Source: PALSA-1004 sp963804885
GTDB lineage: Bacteria; Pseudomonadota; Gammaproteobacteria; Burkholderiales; SG8-41
Direction of reading: 5' to 3'
NCBI GenBank assembly: GCA_963804885.1
Contig: CAWDSF010000012.1
Coordinates: 186,001 to 250,000 of the forward strand
Length of the DNA stretch: 64,000 nt
Part shown: positions 36,412 to 45,255 of the stretch, in pieces
Numbering within the stretch: position 1 is the first letter of the stretch
How the letters are laid out: each line of letters starts with the position of its first letter
Notes under the pieces: generated by a model
The model's database searches: none
The model's input: the letters and a program-made list of their open reading frames with translations, nothing else
Told to the model about the DNA's origin: nothing
Translations under genes and position numbers: made by a program

Positions 36412-37626
36412 ATGGCGGTGACGCTGGCCGATATACGCAGCGCGGCCACGGCGATTCAGGACGCCGTGACGGATACGCCGTGCCTGCATTCGCGCACGCT
36501 GTCGGAAGTGACGGGCGCGGAGGTCCATCTCAAGTTCGAAAACCTGCAATTCACCGCGGCGTTCAAAGAACGCGGCGCGCTGAACAAGCTACTGTCGCTG
36601 ACGCCCCGGCAGCGCGCGGCCGGCGTAATAGCCGCGTCGGCGGGCAATCATGCGCAAGGGGTGGCCTACCATGCGCACCGACTCGGGATCCCGGCCGTTA
36701 TCGTGATGCCGCGCTTCACGCCGACGGTTAAGGTCGAGCGCACGCGCAGCCACCGCGCCGAAGTGATTCTGCACGGCGAGAACTTCGACGCTTCGCAGGC
36801 GCACGCATTGACCGTAGCCGCAGCGCGCGGGCTGACGATGGTGCATCCGTACGACGATGAAAAAATTATTGCCGGCCAGGGCACGCTTGGGCTCGAGATG
36901 CTGGCTGCCTGGCCGCAGCTCGAAACCTTGATCGTGCCGATCGGCGGCGGCGGCCTGATTGCCGGCATCGCAACCGCCGCGAAGGGCATCAAGCCCGCCA
37001 TCGAAGTGATCGGCGTGCAGACCGAACGCTACCCGTCGATGTATCGCGCGGTGCGGGGCGAACCCGCGCAGTTCGGCAGCAATACGATCGCCGAAGGCAT
37101 TGCCGTCAAGGCGCCGGGCGTCCTGACGCTGCCCATCGTGCGCGAGCTTGTCGATGACATCGTGCTGGTCGGCGAGGGCGTGCTCGAACAGGCGGTCGTC
37201 ATGCTGCTCGAAATCGAAAAGACGGTCGTCGAAGGCGCGGGCGCGGCGGGCCTCGCCGCACTGCTCGCCTTTCCGGAGCGCTTCAAAGGCCGGCACGTCG
37301 GTCTGATTTTATGCGGGGGCAACATCAATCCGCTGATGCTGGCCGACATCATCGAGCGCGGCATGGTGCGCGCGGGCCGCCTGACGCGCCTCTTGGTCGA
37401 GCTCACCGACCTGCCGGGATCGCTCGCTGCGGTGGCCACGTGCATTGCCACAACCAACGCGAACATCGAAGAAGTGCATCACCAGCGTAAATTTACGCAC
37501 TTGCCGGTGCAGTCCGCCGTCGTCGAATTCGTGCTGCAGACGCGCGACCATGCGCACGGGGCTGAGATCGTCGCGGCGTTGACGGCGGCCGGCTTCGTCG
37601 CCCGCCTGGCCGACGGCGGCAAATAA
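36412..37626 (+). CDS. ilvA: Threonine ammonia-lyase with C-terminal ACT domain
   Basis: The ATG at 36412 gives 404 residues. This PLP enzyme deaminates threonine to 2-oxobutanoate. The PLP lysine is in AFKERGALNKL (about residue 50), and the phosphate-binding glycine loop is VPIGGGGLIAGIA. SAGNHAQGVAYHAHRLGIPA is conserved. A C-terminal ACT domain (LTRLLVELTDLPGSLAAVAT) suggests allosteric control. The residue two before the lysine is Ala, where the family usually has Ser (SFK). The length fits the short TdcB/biosynthetic-like form with one ACT domain. Confidence 0.92.
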   Translation: MAVTLADIRSAATAIQDAVTDTPCLHSRTLSEVTGAEVHLKFENLQFTAAFKERGALNKLLSLTPRQRAAGVIAASAGNHAQGVAYHAHRLGIPAVIVMPRFTPTVKVERTRSHRAEVILHGENFDASQAHALTVAAARGLTMVHPYDDEKIIAGQGTLGLEMLAAWPQLETLIVPIGGGGLIAGIATAAKGIKPAIEVIGVQTERYPSMYRAVRGEPAQFGSNTIAEGIAVKAPGVLTLPIVRELVDDIVLVGEGVLEQAVVMLLEIEKTVVEGAGAAGLAALLAFPERFKGRHVGLILCGGNINPLMLADIIERGMVRAGRLTRLLVELTDLPGSLAAVATCIATTNANIEEVHHQRKFTHLPVQSAVVEFVLQTRDHAHGAEIVAALTAAGFVARLADGGK

Positions 37627-37636
37627 GTCCGAATTT

Positions 37637-37654
37637 CCGCCGCTCAGCCGGCGG
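37637..37654. terminator. Hairpin between convergent genes (weak terminator)
   Basis: CCGCCG-CTCAGC-CGGCGG is a perfect 6-bp hairpin between the convergent ilvA and Bug genes. There is no T-run on either strand, so intrinsic termination is uncertain. Confidence 0.3.
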
Positions 37655-38630
37655 TCATTCGAGCTTGATGCCGGCGACCTGGATCACTTTCTTCCAGCGC
37701 ACGGACTCCACCTGCATGAACTTCGCGAGTTCTTCCGGCGTGCTGCTGCGCGGTTCGGCGCCCTGGCTCGCAAGGCGCTGCGCCATTTCAGGATCGGCCA
37801 GAATTTTCACGACTTGCTGATTGAGTTTAATGACGATGTCGCGCGGTGTTTTGGCCGGCGCGAACATGCCATACCACGTGACATTTTCAAAGCCCGGCAC
37901 GCCGGCTTCCGCGACCGTCGGCAGTTCGGGAATGGCCGGCGATCGCTGGGGACTGCCGACGCCGAGGCCTTTGAGCTTGCCGCTTTTGACGAGCGGCAGC
38001 ACCGACGGCATGCTGTTGAACATCAACTGCACCTGGCCGCCGAGCAGATCGGTGATGGCCGGCCCCGTCCCCTTATACGGCACGTGCACGAGATCGATGC
38101 CGGCGAGCGCCTTGAGCAACTCCATGCCCATATGATTGGGCGAGCCCTGACCGACCGATGCGTAATTGAGTTGTCCCGGCCGCGCCTTCGCATACGCGAT
38201 CAGTTCCTTTACGGTATTGGCGGGAATCGAATTGTGCAGCACGAGGATTTGCGGATTGATGACGAGCAGGCTCACCGGCGCAAAATCCTTGACGGCATCG
38301 TAGGGCAGCTTGCTCGACAACGCGGGGTTGATGGTCAAACCGGCTGAAGTGCCAAACAGCAGGGTGTAGCCGTCAGGTACCGCTTTGGCCGCGAGATCGG
38401 TGCCGATTGCGCCGCCCGCGCCCGCGCGATTGTCGATCACAATTTGCTGGCCCCATGCTTCCGTCAGTTTGGCGCCGATCGAGCGCGCGACGACATCGGT
38501 CGGTCCGCCGGGCGGGTAGGTGACTATCCAGCGGATCGGACGGGTTGGATACGATTGCGCCAGCACATCGATGCGCCGCTAATTGCGCGGCCGCGAATGC
38601 GCAGGCCGATACCAAATGATTTATTTTCAT
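37655..38630 (-). CDS. Bug/TctC family periplasmic receptor, frameshifted in the signal peptide near 38575
   Basis: The mature part is intact: QSYPTRPIRWIVTYPPGGPTD, DNRAGAGGAIGTDLAAKA, PDGYTLLFG, LPYDAVKDFAPVSLL, LNYASVGQGSPNHMGME and HVPYKGTGPAITDLLGG. The true start is taken as the ATG at 38630, which has GGAGTGAGG just upstream and codes MKINHLVSACAFAAAQLAA, a good signal peptide. A one-base slip near 38575 separates the two parts, and a start at GTG 38566 would leave no signal peptide. It lies 4 bases after the next Bug gene. Confidence 0.87.
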
Positions 38631-38634
38631 AACC

Positions 38635-39618
38635 TCACTCCAGACGTATGCCGCTTGTGCGTATCACTTTACCCCAGCGCTCGGTTTCTGCGCGCATGTA
38701 AGCCGCAAGTTGTTGCGGCGTGCTGTTGGCCGGCTCGACACCGTTTTGCGCGAACTGGCGCTCGATTTCTGGCGACAGCAGAATTTTGACGAGCACGGCA
38801 TGCAATCGGTTGACGATGGCGGCCGGCGTGCGATGGGGCAGGAACACCGCGTACCACGTCACGAGTTCGTACCCGGGTATCGTCTCGGACAGGGTCGGCG
38901 TATCCGGTATCGCCGGCGTGCGCCGCGCAGCGCCGGTCGCGAGCAGCTTCAGCCGTCCCGCAGTCACGTGCGGCTGCACCGACGGCAGGCTCGTGAACAT
39001 CAATTGCACCTGGCCCGCGATCATTTCAGTCAGTGCGGGCGCCGTGCCCTTGTAAGGCACGTGCAGCATTTCGAGTCCCGCCGCCTGCTTCAGCAATTCC
39101 ATGCCAAGGTGGCCGGTCCCGCCAGTCTGCACCGACGCATAGTTCAGTTGCCCGGGGCGCGCTTTCACGTACGTGATGAGTTCCGCTACGGTTGCGACCG
39201 GCAACTTGCCGTTGGCAACCAGTACTTGCGGCGAAGTCACCACTTGAGTGACAGGCGCGAAATCGCGCACGGCATCGTACGGCAATTTGGCCGTGAGCAG
39301 CGGCAGCGTTACGAGTTGCCCAGGCGTGCCGAGCAGTAGCGTGTAGCCATCGGCCGGTGCACGCGCGACAATTTCCGTCGCGATAACGCCGCCACCGCCC
39401 GCGCGGTTGTCGACGATGACTTGTTGGCCCAGCGCATCCTGCAATTTCGCCGCTACTGCGCGGCCGACCAGATCCGTCGGACCACCCGGCGTATACGGAA
39501 TGACCAGCCGAATTGGTTTTGTCGGATATTCGGCCGCGGCTGACGTCGTACCTGCCGCGCACCATGCCGACATGGCCGCAAGCACGCTGAAAACGATGCG
39601 CAGACGTTGGATTTGCAT
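38635..39618 (-). CDS. Bug/TctC family periplasmic receptor
   Basis: This 327-residue protein has a signal peptide (LRIVFSVLAAMSAWCAAGTTSAAA, before EYPTKP). The family blocks are YPTKPIRLVIPYTPGGPTD, DNRAGGGGVIATEIVARA, ADGYTLLLG, LPYDAVRDFAPVTQV, LNYASVQTGGTGHLGME and HVPYKGTAPALTEMIAG. It is the upstream member of a tandem Bug pair separated by 4 bases, which look like a duplication that has diverged. Confidence 0.93.
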   Translation of the reverse strand: MQIQRLRIVFSVLAAMSAWCAAGTTSAAAEYPTKPIRLVIPYTPGGPTDLVGRAVAAKLQDALGQQVIVDNRAGGGGVIATEIVARAPADGYTLLLGTPGQLVTLPLLTAKLPYDAVRDFAPVTQVVTSPQVLVANGKLPVATVAELITYVKARPGQLNYASVQTGGTGHLGMELLKQAAGLEMLHVPYKGTAPALTEMIAGQVQLMFTSLPSVQPHVTAGRLKLLATGAARRTPAIPDTPTLSETIPGYELVTWYAVFLPHRTPAAIVNRLHAVLVKILLSPEIERQFAQNGVEPANSTPQQLAAYMRAETERWGKVIRTSGIRLE

Positions 39619-39718
39619 TATGCGTTGTGGATGGTCCCGGCCAGCCCGCGCCGCGATGAACGTCGATGATGCCGTAAAACAGCGTGCGAGACCAATAGCA
39701 CGCCCCTTTACGCGTCGC

Positions 39719-39724
39719 TATAAT
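39719..39724 (+). promoter_or_regulatory. Possible -10 element upstream of the kelch gene
   Basis: TATAAT lies 64 bases before the kelch gene start in the divergent spacer. No convincing -35 hexamer is seen. Confidence 0.3.
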
Positions 39725-39787
39725 GGCACGCAGCAAAAATCCGCGCCGCGCGCGACCGCCAAAAAATGTTTTTCGAGGAGGCAAGCG

Positions 39788-40840
39788 ATGATGAAACTGA
39801 CCGGTCCGACATTCCTGTTGACACTCGCGCTCGCGCTGGTGCACGCGACGGCGTTTGCGCAAGGGCGTTGGATCAAGCTTGCGCCGTTTCCCGAACCGGC
39901 CGAAGAGGTGCTGGGTGCGGCGGCAGGCGGCAAGCTTTACGTGTTTGCGGGCCTCAACCCGGGCTGGAAACCCAAAGCGCTGGTATATGAATATGATCCA
40001 GCGACCGACAAGTGGTCCAAGAAGAAGCCGATGGCGCTCGCCTCGCATCACGTGGCGATCACGGAGCACAAAGGCAAGATTTATGCGTTCGGCGGCTTCG
40101 TGCTGCCGGCATCGGGACCGGCAGCGTGGCAGCCGATCGACAATGCATTCGAGTACGATCCCGCCGCGGACACCTGGAAAGCGCTCGCGGCGATGCCGAC
40201 CAAGCGCGGCGCGGCTGTCGCGGCAAGCGTGGGCGACAAGTTGTACGTGATCGGCGGCGCGACGATGCTGCCCGGTTCCAAGGAAACGGGAATTCACCCC
40301 ACGCGCGCGCATCGCTCACTCACGACGGTCGAAGAATACGATCCCGCAACCAATACCTGGCGCGAGCGCAGCATGATGCCGACGCCGCGCAATCATCTGG
40401 CAGTCGGTGTTGTCAACGGCAAGATTTATGCAATCGGCGGGCGTATCGGCGGCGCTTTCATTTCGGGCGGCGGCAATCGGCTCGATCTCGTCGAGGAGTA
40501 TGACGTCGCGGCGGACAGCTGGAGTCCGGTGCGTGCGCGCATGCCGACGGCGCGCAGCGCGTTGGCGTACGGCGTTCACGGCGGCCGCGTTTACGTGGTG
40601 GGCGGCGAACACCAGGAATACAACCTGTCGACGGCGTTTCGTGCATTCGAAGGTTTCGATGCGGCCAAAAAAGAGTGGACCGTGATGCCCCCGATGGCGC
40701 TGCAACGCCACGGTCTTGCCGGCGCGGTGCTTGGAAACCGCTTTCACGTGATCAGCGGCGACGTGCAATCGGCCGGGACCGGTCTCGAAATGCACACCGA
40801 CGCGCACGACGCGTACGAGTTCGAGAGCACGGCTAAGTAG
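39788..40840 (+). CDS. Secreted kelch-repeat beta-propeller protein
   Basis: This 350-residue protein starts behind GAGGAGG. A signal peptide (TFLLTLALALVHATAFA, before QGRW) is followed by five to six kelch repeats. These are marked by YEYDPATDKW, FEYDPAADTW, EEYDPATNTW, EEYDVAADSW and a last diverged repeat, each with a preceding GG-x-x-Y/L-V-(I/V)-G-G strand. Kelch propellers usually bind or modify ligands in the periplasm. No enzymatic residues are evident. A GC-rich hairpin follows at 40844-40864. Confidence 0.88.
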   Translation: MMKLTGPTFLLTLALALVHATAFAQGRWIKLAPFPEPAEEVLGAAAGGKLYVFAGLNPGWKPKALVYEYDPATDKWSKKKPMALASHHVAITEHKGKIYAFGGFVLPASGPAAWQPIDNAFEYDPAADTWKALAAMPTKRGAAVAASVGDKLYVIGGATMLPGSKETGIHPTRAHRSLTTVEEYDPATNTWRERSMMPTPRNHLAVGVVNGKIYAIGGRIGGAFISGGGNRLDLVEEYDVAADSWSPVRARMPTARSALAYGVHGGRVYVVGGEHQEYNLSTAFRAFEGFDAAKKEWTVMPPMALQRHGLAGAVLGNRFHVISGDVQSAGTGLEMHTDAHDAYEFESTAK

Positions 40841-40843
40841 CGC

Positions 40844-40864
40844 CGGGCCGCGCGCGGCGGCCCG
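40844..40864 (+). terminator. GC-rich hairpin after the kelch gene
   Basis: CGGGCCGC-GCGCG-GCGGCCCG is a perfect 8-bp stem starting 4 bases after the stop, followed only by TTAATT. It is a possible weak terminator. Confidence 0.4.
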
Positions 40865-40965
40865 TTAATTCCAGCATTTCGGCCATCCGGCGGGCAGCAA
40901 GCAGCCGTACGCGCCGGCGGCTATCCATTAAAATACGCGTTTTATTCAATCGGACGAGAGCGCCC

Positions 40966-41760
40966 ATGCAAACGAACACTGACAAACTCATCGCGACCAA
41001 AGACAACGGCATCGGCTGGATCACGTTCAACAATCCGGCGCGGCACAACGCCGTCTCACTCGAAATGTGGCAGGCACTGACGAGCACGCTCGAAGCGTAT
41101 GCGGTCGATCCGGAAGTGCGCGTGATTATTCTCAAAGGGGCGGGCGAGAAGGCGTTCGTCGCCGGCGCCGATATCTCGCAGTTCAAAGAAAAGCGCTCGA
41201 GCCCCGAAGCCGTAGAAGAATACAATTCAACCGCCGACCGCGCGGGCCAGACGCTGCAGCAGAGCCCGAAGCCGACGATTGCGATGGTGCGCGGTTATTG
41301 CATCGGCGGCGGCACCGCGCTCGCAGTGGGCTGTGACCTCCGGATCGCGGCAGACGATGCGAAGTTTGGAGTTCCCGCGGCCAAGCTTGGCCTGGGCTAC
41401 CGGTTTACCGGCATCAAGCGCCTGGCTGACATCGTAGGGCCGGCCTTTACAGCGGAGATTTTCTTCACCGCCCGCCAGTTCAATGCGCAGGAAGCGCTGC
41501 AGATGAATCTCGTCAATCGCGTCGTGCCGGCTGCCGAGCTCGAAAAATATACGCTCGATTACGCGAACACCATCGTGAACAACGCGCCGATGACGATTGC
41601 CGCGGTCAAGCGCAGCCTCATCGAATACGGGCGCAATCCGGCCGAGCGCGACATGGCGTTGTGCCAGAAATTGGTCGATGCCTGTTATACGAGCGCCGAT
41701 TACAAGGAAGGCCAGACGGCGTTCATGGAGAAGCGCAAACCTGCTTTCGTGGGCCGCTAG
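40966..41760 (+). CDS. Enoyl-CoA hydratase/isomerase family protein
   Basis: This 264-residue crotonase-fold protein has the CoA and oxyanion blocks AFVAGADISQFKEKRS and RGYCIGGGTALAVGCDLRIA. Of the two Glu residues used by classical hydratases, the first is replaced in the segment KFGVPAAKLGLGY, where the family has E-x-x-L-G-x-x-P. The protein may therefore not be a normal hydratase. It begins a run of acyl-CoA genes and is followed 8 bases later by a Bug receptor. Confidence 0.88.
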   Translation: MQTNTDKLIATKDNGIGWITFNNPARHNAVSLEMWQALTSTLEAYAVDPEVRVIILKGAGEKAFVAGADISQFKEKRSSPEAVEEYNSTADRAGQTLQQSPKPTIAMVRGYCIGGGTALAVGCDLRIAADDAKFGVPAAKLGLGYRFTGIKRLADIVGPAFTAEIFFTARQFNAQEALQMNLVNRVVPAAELEKYTLDYANTIVNNAPMTIAAVKRSLIEYGRNPAERDMALCQKLVDACYTSADYKEGQTAFMEKRKPAFVGR

Positions 41761-41768
41761 ACACCGGC

Positions 41769-42755
41769 ATGCGGCGGATGGCCGGCAACGGCGCGACTTC
41801 GGTATGGACGGCGGGGTTTTGCGCGTTGACGCTTAGCGCGTCGTTAAATGCAGCAGCCGCGTTCCCGGAGCGGCCCGTGCGCCTGATCGTCGCGCAATCT
41901 CCCGGCGGCAACGCCGATATCATCGGCCGCGCACTGGCGGAAGGATTGAGCGAGCGGTTCGGGCAAACCGTGATCGTCGACAACCGCGGTGGCGCAAGCG
42001 GCATCATCGCTATCGAACTCACGGTGCGCGCGCCGGCCGACGGCCACACTTTGCTGCTGGTGGCGAGTTCGTTCGGCGTCAATCCCGCGTTGAAACGCAA
42101 ACTGTCGTATGACCAGCAGCGCGACCTCGCGCCGATAACCCTCGTCGCGACCGCGCCGAATATTCTGGTGGTCGGACCCGCGCTGACGGTGAAGTCGGTG
42201 GCGGAATTGATCCAGGTTGCGAAAAGCCGGCCCGGCGAGCTTACGTTCGGATCTTCCGGCAATCTGGGTTCACCGCATCTCGCGGGTGAATTGTTCAACC
42301 TGATGGCCGGCGTCAAGATGGTGCACGTCCCGTACAAAGGTGCTGCCGCCTCGCTGACCGATTTGATAGCAGGCCGCATCTCGATGTCGTTCGCGAGCCT
42401 GCCCAGCGCCATCGGCCACGTCAGGAGCGGACGCCTGCGGGCACTTGCCGTCACCAGCGAAAAACGGTTCTCCCTGGTGCCCGAGCTGCCGGCCATCGCG
42501 GAACTCGGCTTTCCCGGGTTCGAGACCAGCGCGTGGCAAGGACTGCTCGCGCCCGCCAATACGCCGCGCGCAATCGTCAACCGGATCAATGCGGATGCAG
42601 CAGCCAGCGTGACTTCTCCTACCATGCGCAATTTGCTGGCTGCCAACGGTGCCGAAGGTGTTGGCAATTCGCCCGCGGCATTTGCCGACTATGTGCAAAA
42701 GCAAATCGTTAAGTGGACCAAGGTTGTGCAAGCGGCGGGCATTCAGGCCGAATAG
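41769..42755 (+). CDS. Bug/TctC family periplasmic receptor
   Basis: The ATG at 41769, 8 bases after the hydratase stop, gives 328 residues. A signal peptide ending SASLNAAAA precedes FPERPVRLIVAQSPGGNADI. Further blocks are DNRGGASGIIAIELTVRA, ADGHTLLLVAS, LSYDQQRDLAPITLV, LTFGSSGNLGSPHLAGE and HVPYKGAAASLTDLIAG. It lies between two enoyl-CoA hydratase-like genes on the same strand, which ties receptor uptake to acyl-CoA metabolism by gene order. Confidence 0.92.
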   Translation: MRRMAGNGATSVWTAGFCALTLSASLNAAAAFPERPVRLIVAQSPGGNADIIGRALAEGLSERFGQTVIVDNRGGASGIIAIELTVRAPADGHTLLLVASSFGVNPALKRKLSYDQQRDLAPITLVATAPNILVVGPALTVKSVAELIQVAKSRPGELTFGSSGNLGSPHLAGELFNLMAGVKMVHVPYKGAAASLTDLIAGRISMSFASLPSAIGHVRSGRLRALAVTSEKRFSLVPELPAIAELGFPGFETSAWQGLLAPANTPRAIVNRINADAAASVTSPTMRNLLAANGAEGVGNSPAAFADYVQKQIVKWTKVVQAAGIQAE

Positions 42756-42782
42756 GATTATTCCGTCTACCGGAGAAGCGAT

Positions 42783-43532
42783 GTGATACGCGTTCAGCAG
42801 CAGGGAGCAGTGTGCGAAATCGTGCTCGACCGCCCGCAGCAGCGCAATGCGCTGAGCGCTGAGATGATCGGGTCGCTCGCCGCGGCCGTCGCCGCGGCGG
42901 ATGCGGCAGCCGACTGCCGCTGCGTGGTGATCAAGAGCTCGAGCGAGCACTTTTGCGCCGGGCGCGAATTGGCGCCGGACCGCGAGCGCGATCTCACTTC
43001 GGTGCTCGCCTACGACGACGCCTACGCCGCGATTTTTGAACGCCTGCGCGTATTGAACAAGCCATCGCTGGCAGTTGTGCGCGGCTATGCGGTGGCGGGC
43101 GGATTCACGCTGGCCATGGGCTGCGATTTCGTGATCGCGGACGAGTCGGCGAAATTTGGCGCGGTTGAAATGAATAATCGTTTTCCCGCGGCGATCAATA
43201 CGGCGCTGTTGTCGCATTTGCTCGGGCCGCGGCGCGCGCTGGAAATCCTGTTGCTGGGCGAAATGACCGGCGCTCGCGCAATGCACGACATGGGTCTCGT
43301 CAATCGGGTGGCTGCCGACGCGCCGGCGCTCGCCCAGGTGGAGTCCGCGCTCCTGGCGCAGTTGACGGCGCTGGATCCCGCCGCGGTGCGGCTGACCAAG
43401 GAAACGCATCGCGCCGCCTGCAATATGCCGCTGGCCGATGCCCTGGTGGTCGGCAAACAGCTCAATGCGCTGCTGCTCGCATCCGGGCGCATCGACGAGG
43501 CGAGCCGCGCGTTTGCCGCGCGCCGCAAATGA
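42783..43532 (+). CDS. Enoyl-CoA hydratase/isomerase family protein
   Basis: This 249-residue protein starts at GTG behind GGAGAAG. The crotonase blocks are VLDRPQQRNALSAEMIGSLA, EHFCAGRELAPDRERDL and RGYAVAGGFTLAMGCDFVIA. The segment KFGAVEMNNRFPAAINTALL replaces the usual E-x-x-x-G-x-x-P-x-x-G of hydratases, so it may be an isomerase, dehalogenase-like or hydrolase-like member. It is unlike the 40966 gene in detail, so the pair did not arise by a recent duplication. Confidence 0.87.
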   Translation: MIRVQQQGAVCEIVLDRPQQRNALSAEMIGSLAAAVAAADAAADCRCVVIKSSSEHFCAGRELAPDRERDLTSVLAYDDAYAAIFERLRVLNKPSLAVVRGYAVAGGFTLAMGCDFVIADESAKFGAVEMNNRFPAAINTALLSHLLGPRRALEILLLGEMTGARAMHDMGLVNRVAADAPALAQVESALLAQLTALDPAAVRLTKETHRAACNMPLADALVVGKQLNALLLASGRIDEASRAFAARRK

Positions 43533-43573
43533 CGGCTGGGCAGGGCAGCACAGAGCGATCACGCGTGCGTTTC

Positions 43574-43582
43574 TGGTATAAT
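43574..43582 (+). promoter_or_regulatory. Extended -10 promoter upstream of the 3-hydroxyacyl-CoA dehydrogenase operon
   Basis: TGGTATAAT matches the TGn-TATAAT extended -10 consensus perfectly, 121 bases before the dehydrogenase start. No clear -35 is needed for this class. Confidence 0.55.
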
Positions 43583-43703
43583 TTTCGGCCTAGATGGGGC
43601 AGTTGAGCTCCGCATTCTCCCGCGCTTTTCCCGCACGTTCGCACGGTAATGCCGGTAACCGGCGGGCAGCATTTCACTCACGTTTCCGGCGACAAAGGAC
43701 GAC

Positions 43704-45234
43704 ATGAAGTTCGACGCAAACCGACCCGATCTGACGATAGGCGTGCTGGGCACCGGCGCCATGGGCCGCGGGATCGTGCAGGTGGCCGCCGCCGGCGGCA
43801 TGAACGTATTGATGATGGATACGCGCGCCGGCGCTGCCGACGAAGCGCGTGATTTCGTCGCGAAGATGCTCTCGCGCGCGGCGGAAAAAGGCAGCATGAG
43901 CAAGGAAGATGCGGCCGCCGCCACGGCGCGCATCAAAGTCATCAACGCATTGACCGAATTCAAGCCCTGCCACGCCATCATCGAAGCGGTGGTGGAGAAC
44001 CTCGACGTCAAGCGCCAGGTATTCGGCGAGCTCGAAAACATCGTCGCGCCCGATTGCATACTCGCCACCAATACGTCGTCGATGTCGGTAACGTCGATTG
44101 CGGCGAAACTGAAAACGCCGCAGCGGTTCGCGGGATTTCATTTCTTCAATCCGGTGCCGCTGATGCGGCTGGTCGAAGTGATTTCCGGGTTGTTGACGGA
44201 AGAGTGGGTGTGCGAGGCGCTGGTTGGCATCGGCAAGCGCATGACGCGCGAGCCTGTGCGCTGCACCGATGCACCAGGGTTTCTCGTCAACCAGGTCGGG
44301 CGGGGCTTCTCGCTCGAAGCCACGCATCTGGTCTATGAAGGCATTTCGACGTTCGCGGACGTCGATCGCGTGATGCGCGATGTCGGCGGTTTTCGCATGG
44401 GGCCGTTCGAACTGATGGAATTGACGGGCCTCGATGTGACGCAGCCGGCCTCGCACCTGATCTACAACCAGTTCTTCCAGGAGCCGCGCTACCGGCCCAG
44501 TCTGATCATGCAATCACGCTATGAGGCGGGCGTGCTCGGCCGTAAGACCAAGAAAGGTTTCTACAATTACGACGCCGACATGAAAGCGATCGTCCCGCCC
44601 GAGGCCCCGGCTCCCTCAGCACGTCCGGATAGCGTATGGGTGAGCGCGGCTCGAGCCGGCCGGCCACGCGGCATTGAGCGAATTGCTGAGCAAGCTCGGC
44701 GCGAAGGTCGAGTCCGGCAAAACGCCGAGCGCCAAGGCGCTCTGTCTCGTGACACCCATAGGCGACGACGCGACGACGTGCGCCGTAGAGCAGGGCCTCG
44801 ATCCGAAACGGACGGTTGCCGTCGACACGCTGTTCCCGCTGGCCAAGCGCCGCACCATCATGGGCACGCCGCTCACCGAGATGGCCTATCGCGATGCCGC
44901 ACATGGCTTGCTCGCTTCGGACGGCGTTCCTGTGACAGTATGCCGCGACAGCCCCGGCTTCATCGCGCAGCGCATCGTCGCGATGATCGTGAACATCGGC
45001 TGTTCGATTGCGCAGAGCCGGACGGGCACGCCCGCCGACATCGACAAAGCCGTCACGCTCGGGCTCAATTATCCGAACGGGCCGTTCAAGTTCGCCGACG
45101 TGCTCGGCGTCGAGCGCATCCACCGCGTTCTGACCGCGATGAATCGCATTTACGGCGACCCGCGCTACCGTCCCAACATCTGGCTCACGCGCCGCGCGAA
45201 ACTCGGCGTTTCGGCTCTCACCAACGAACCGTAA
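43704..45234 (+). CDS. 3-hydroxyacyl-CoA dehydrogenase, frameshifted near 44657
   Basis: NAD-dependent beta-oxidation dehydrogenase. The N-terminal half has GVLGTGAMGRGIVQVAAAGG (NAD site), LATNTSSMSVTSIAAKL, FAGFHFFNPVPLMRLVEVI (with the catalytic His) and DAPGFLVNQVGRGF. After VWVSAARAGR the frame slips by one base near GGCCGGCCGGCC. It resumes as GHAALSELLSKLGAKV, DTLFPLAKRRTIMGTPLTEM, CRDSPGFIAQRIVAMIVNIG and NYPNGPFKFADVLGVERIH, ending at 45234. The joined protein has about 509 residues and two 3HCDH C-terminal domains, as in the PaaH/HbdA-like long form. The thiolase follows by 21 bases. Confidence 0.9.
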
Positions 45235-45255
45235 CCTTTACTGGAAGGAATTCCC

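Noticed and set aside
42270..43562. A 430-residue minus-strand frame opposite a Bug gene and an enoyl-CoA hydratase.
   Set aside because: It is rich in Arg, His and Ala and shows no family motifs, which is typical of antisense frames in GC-rich coding DNA. The plus strand has clear families.
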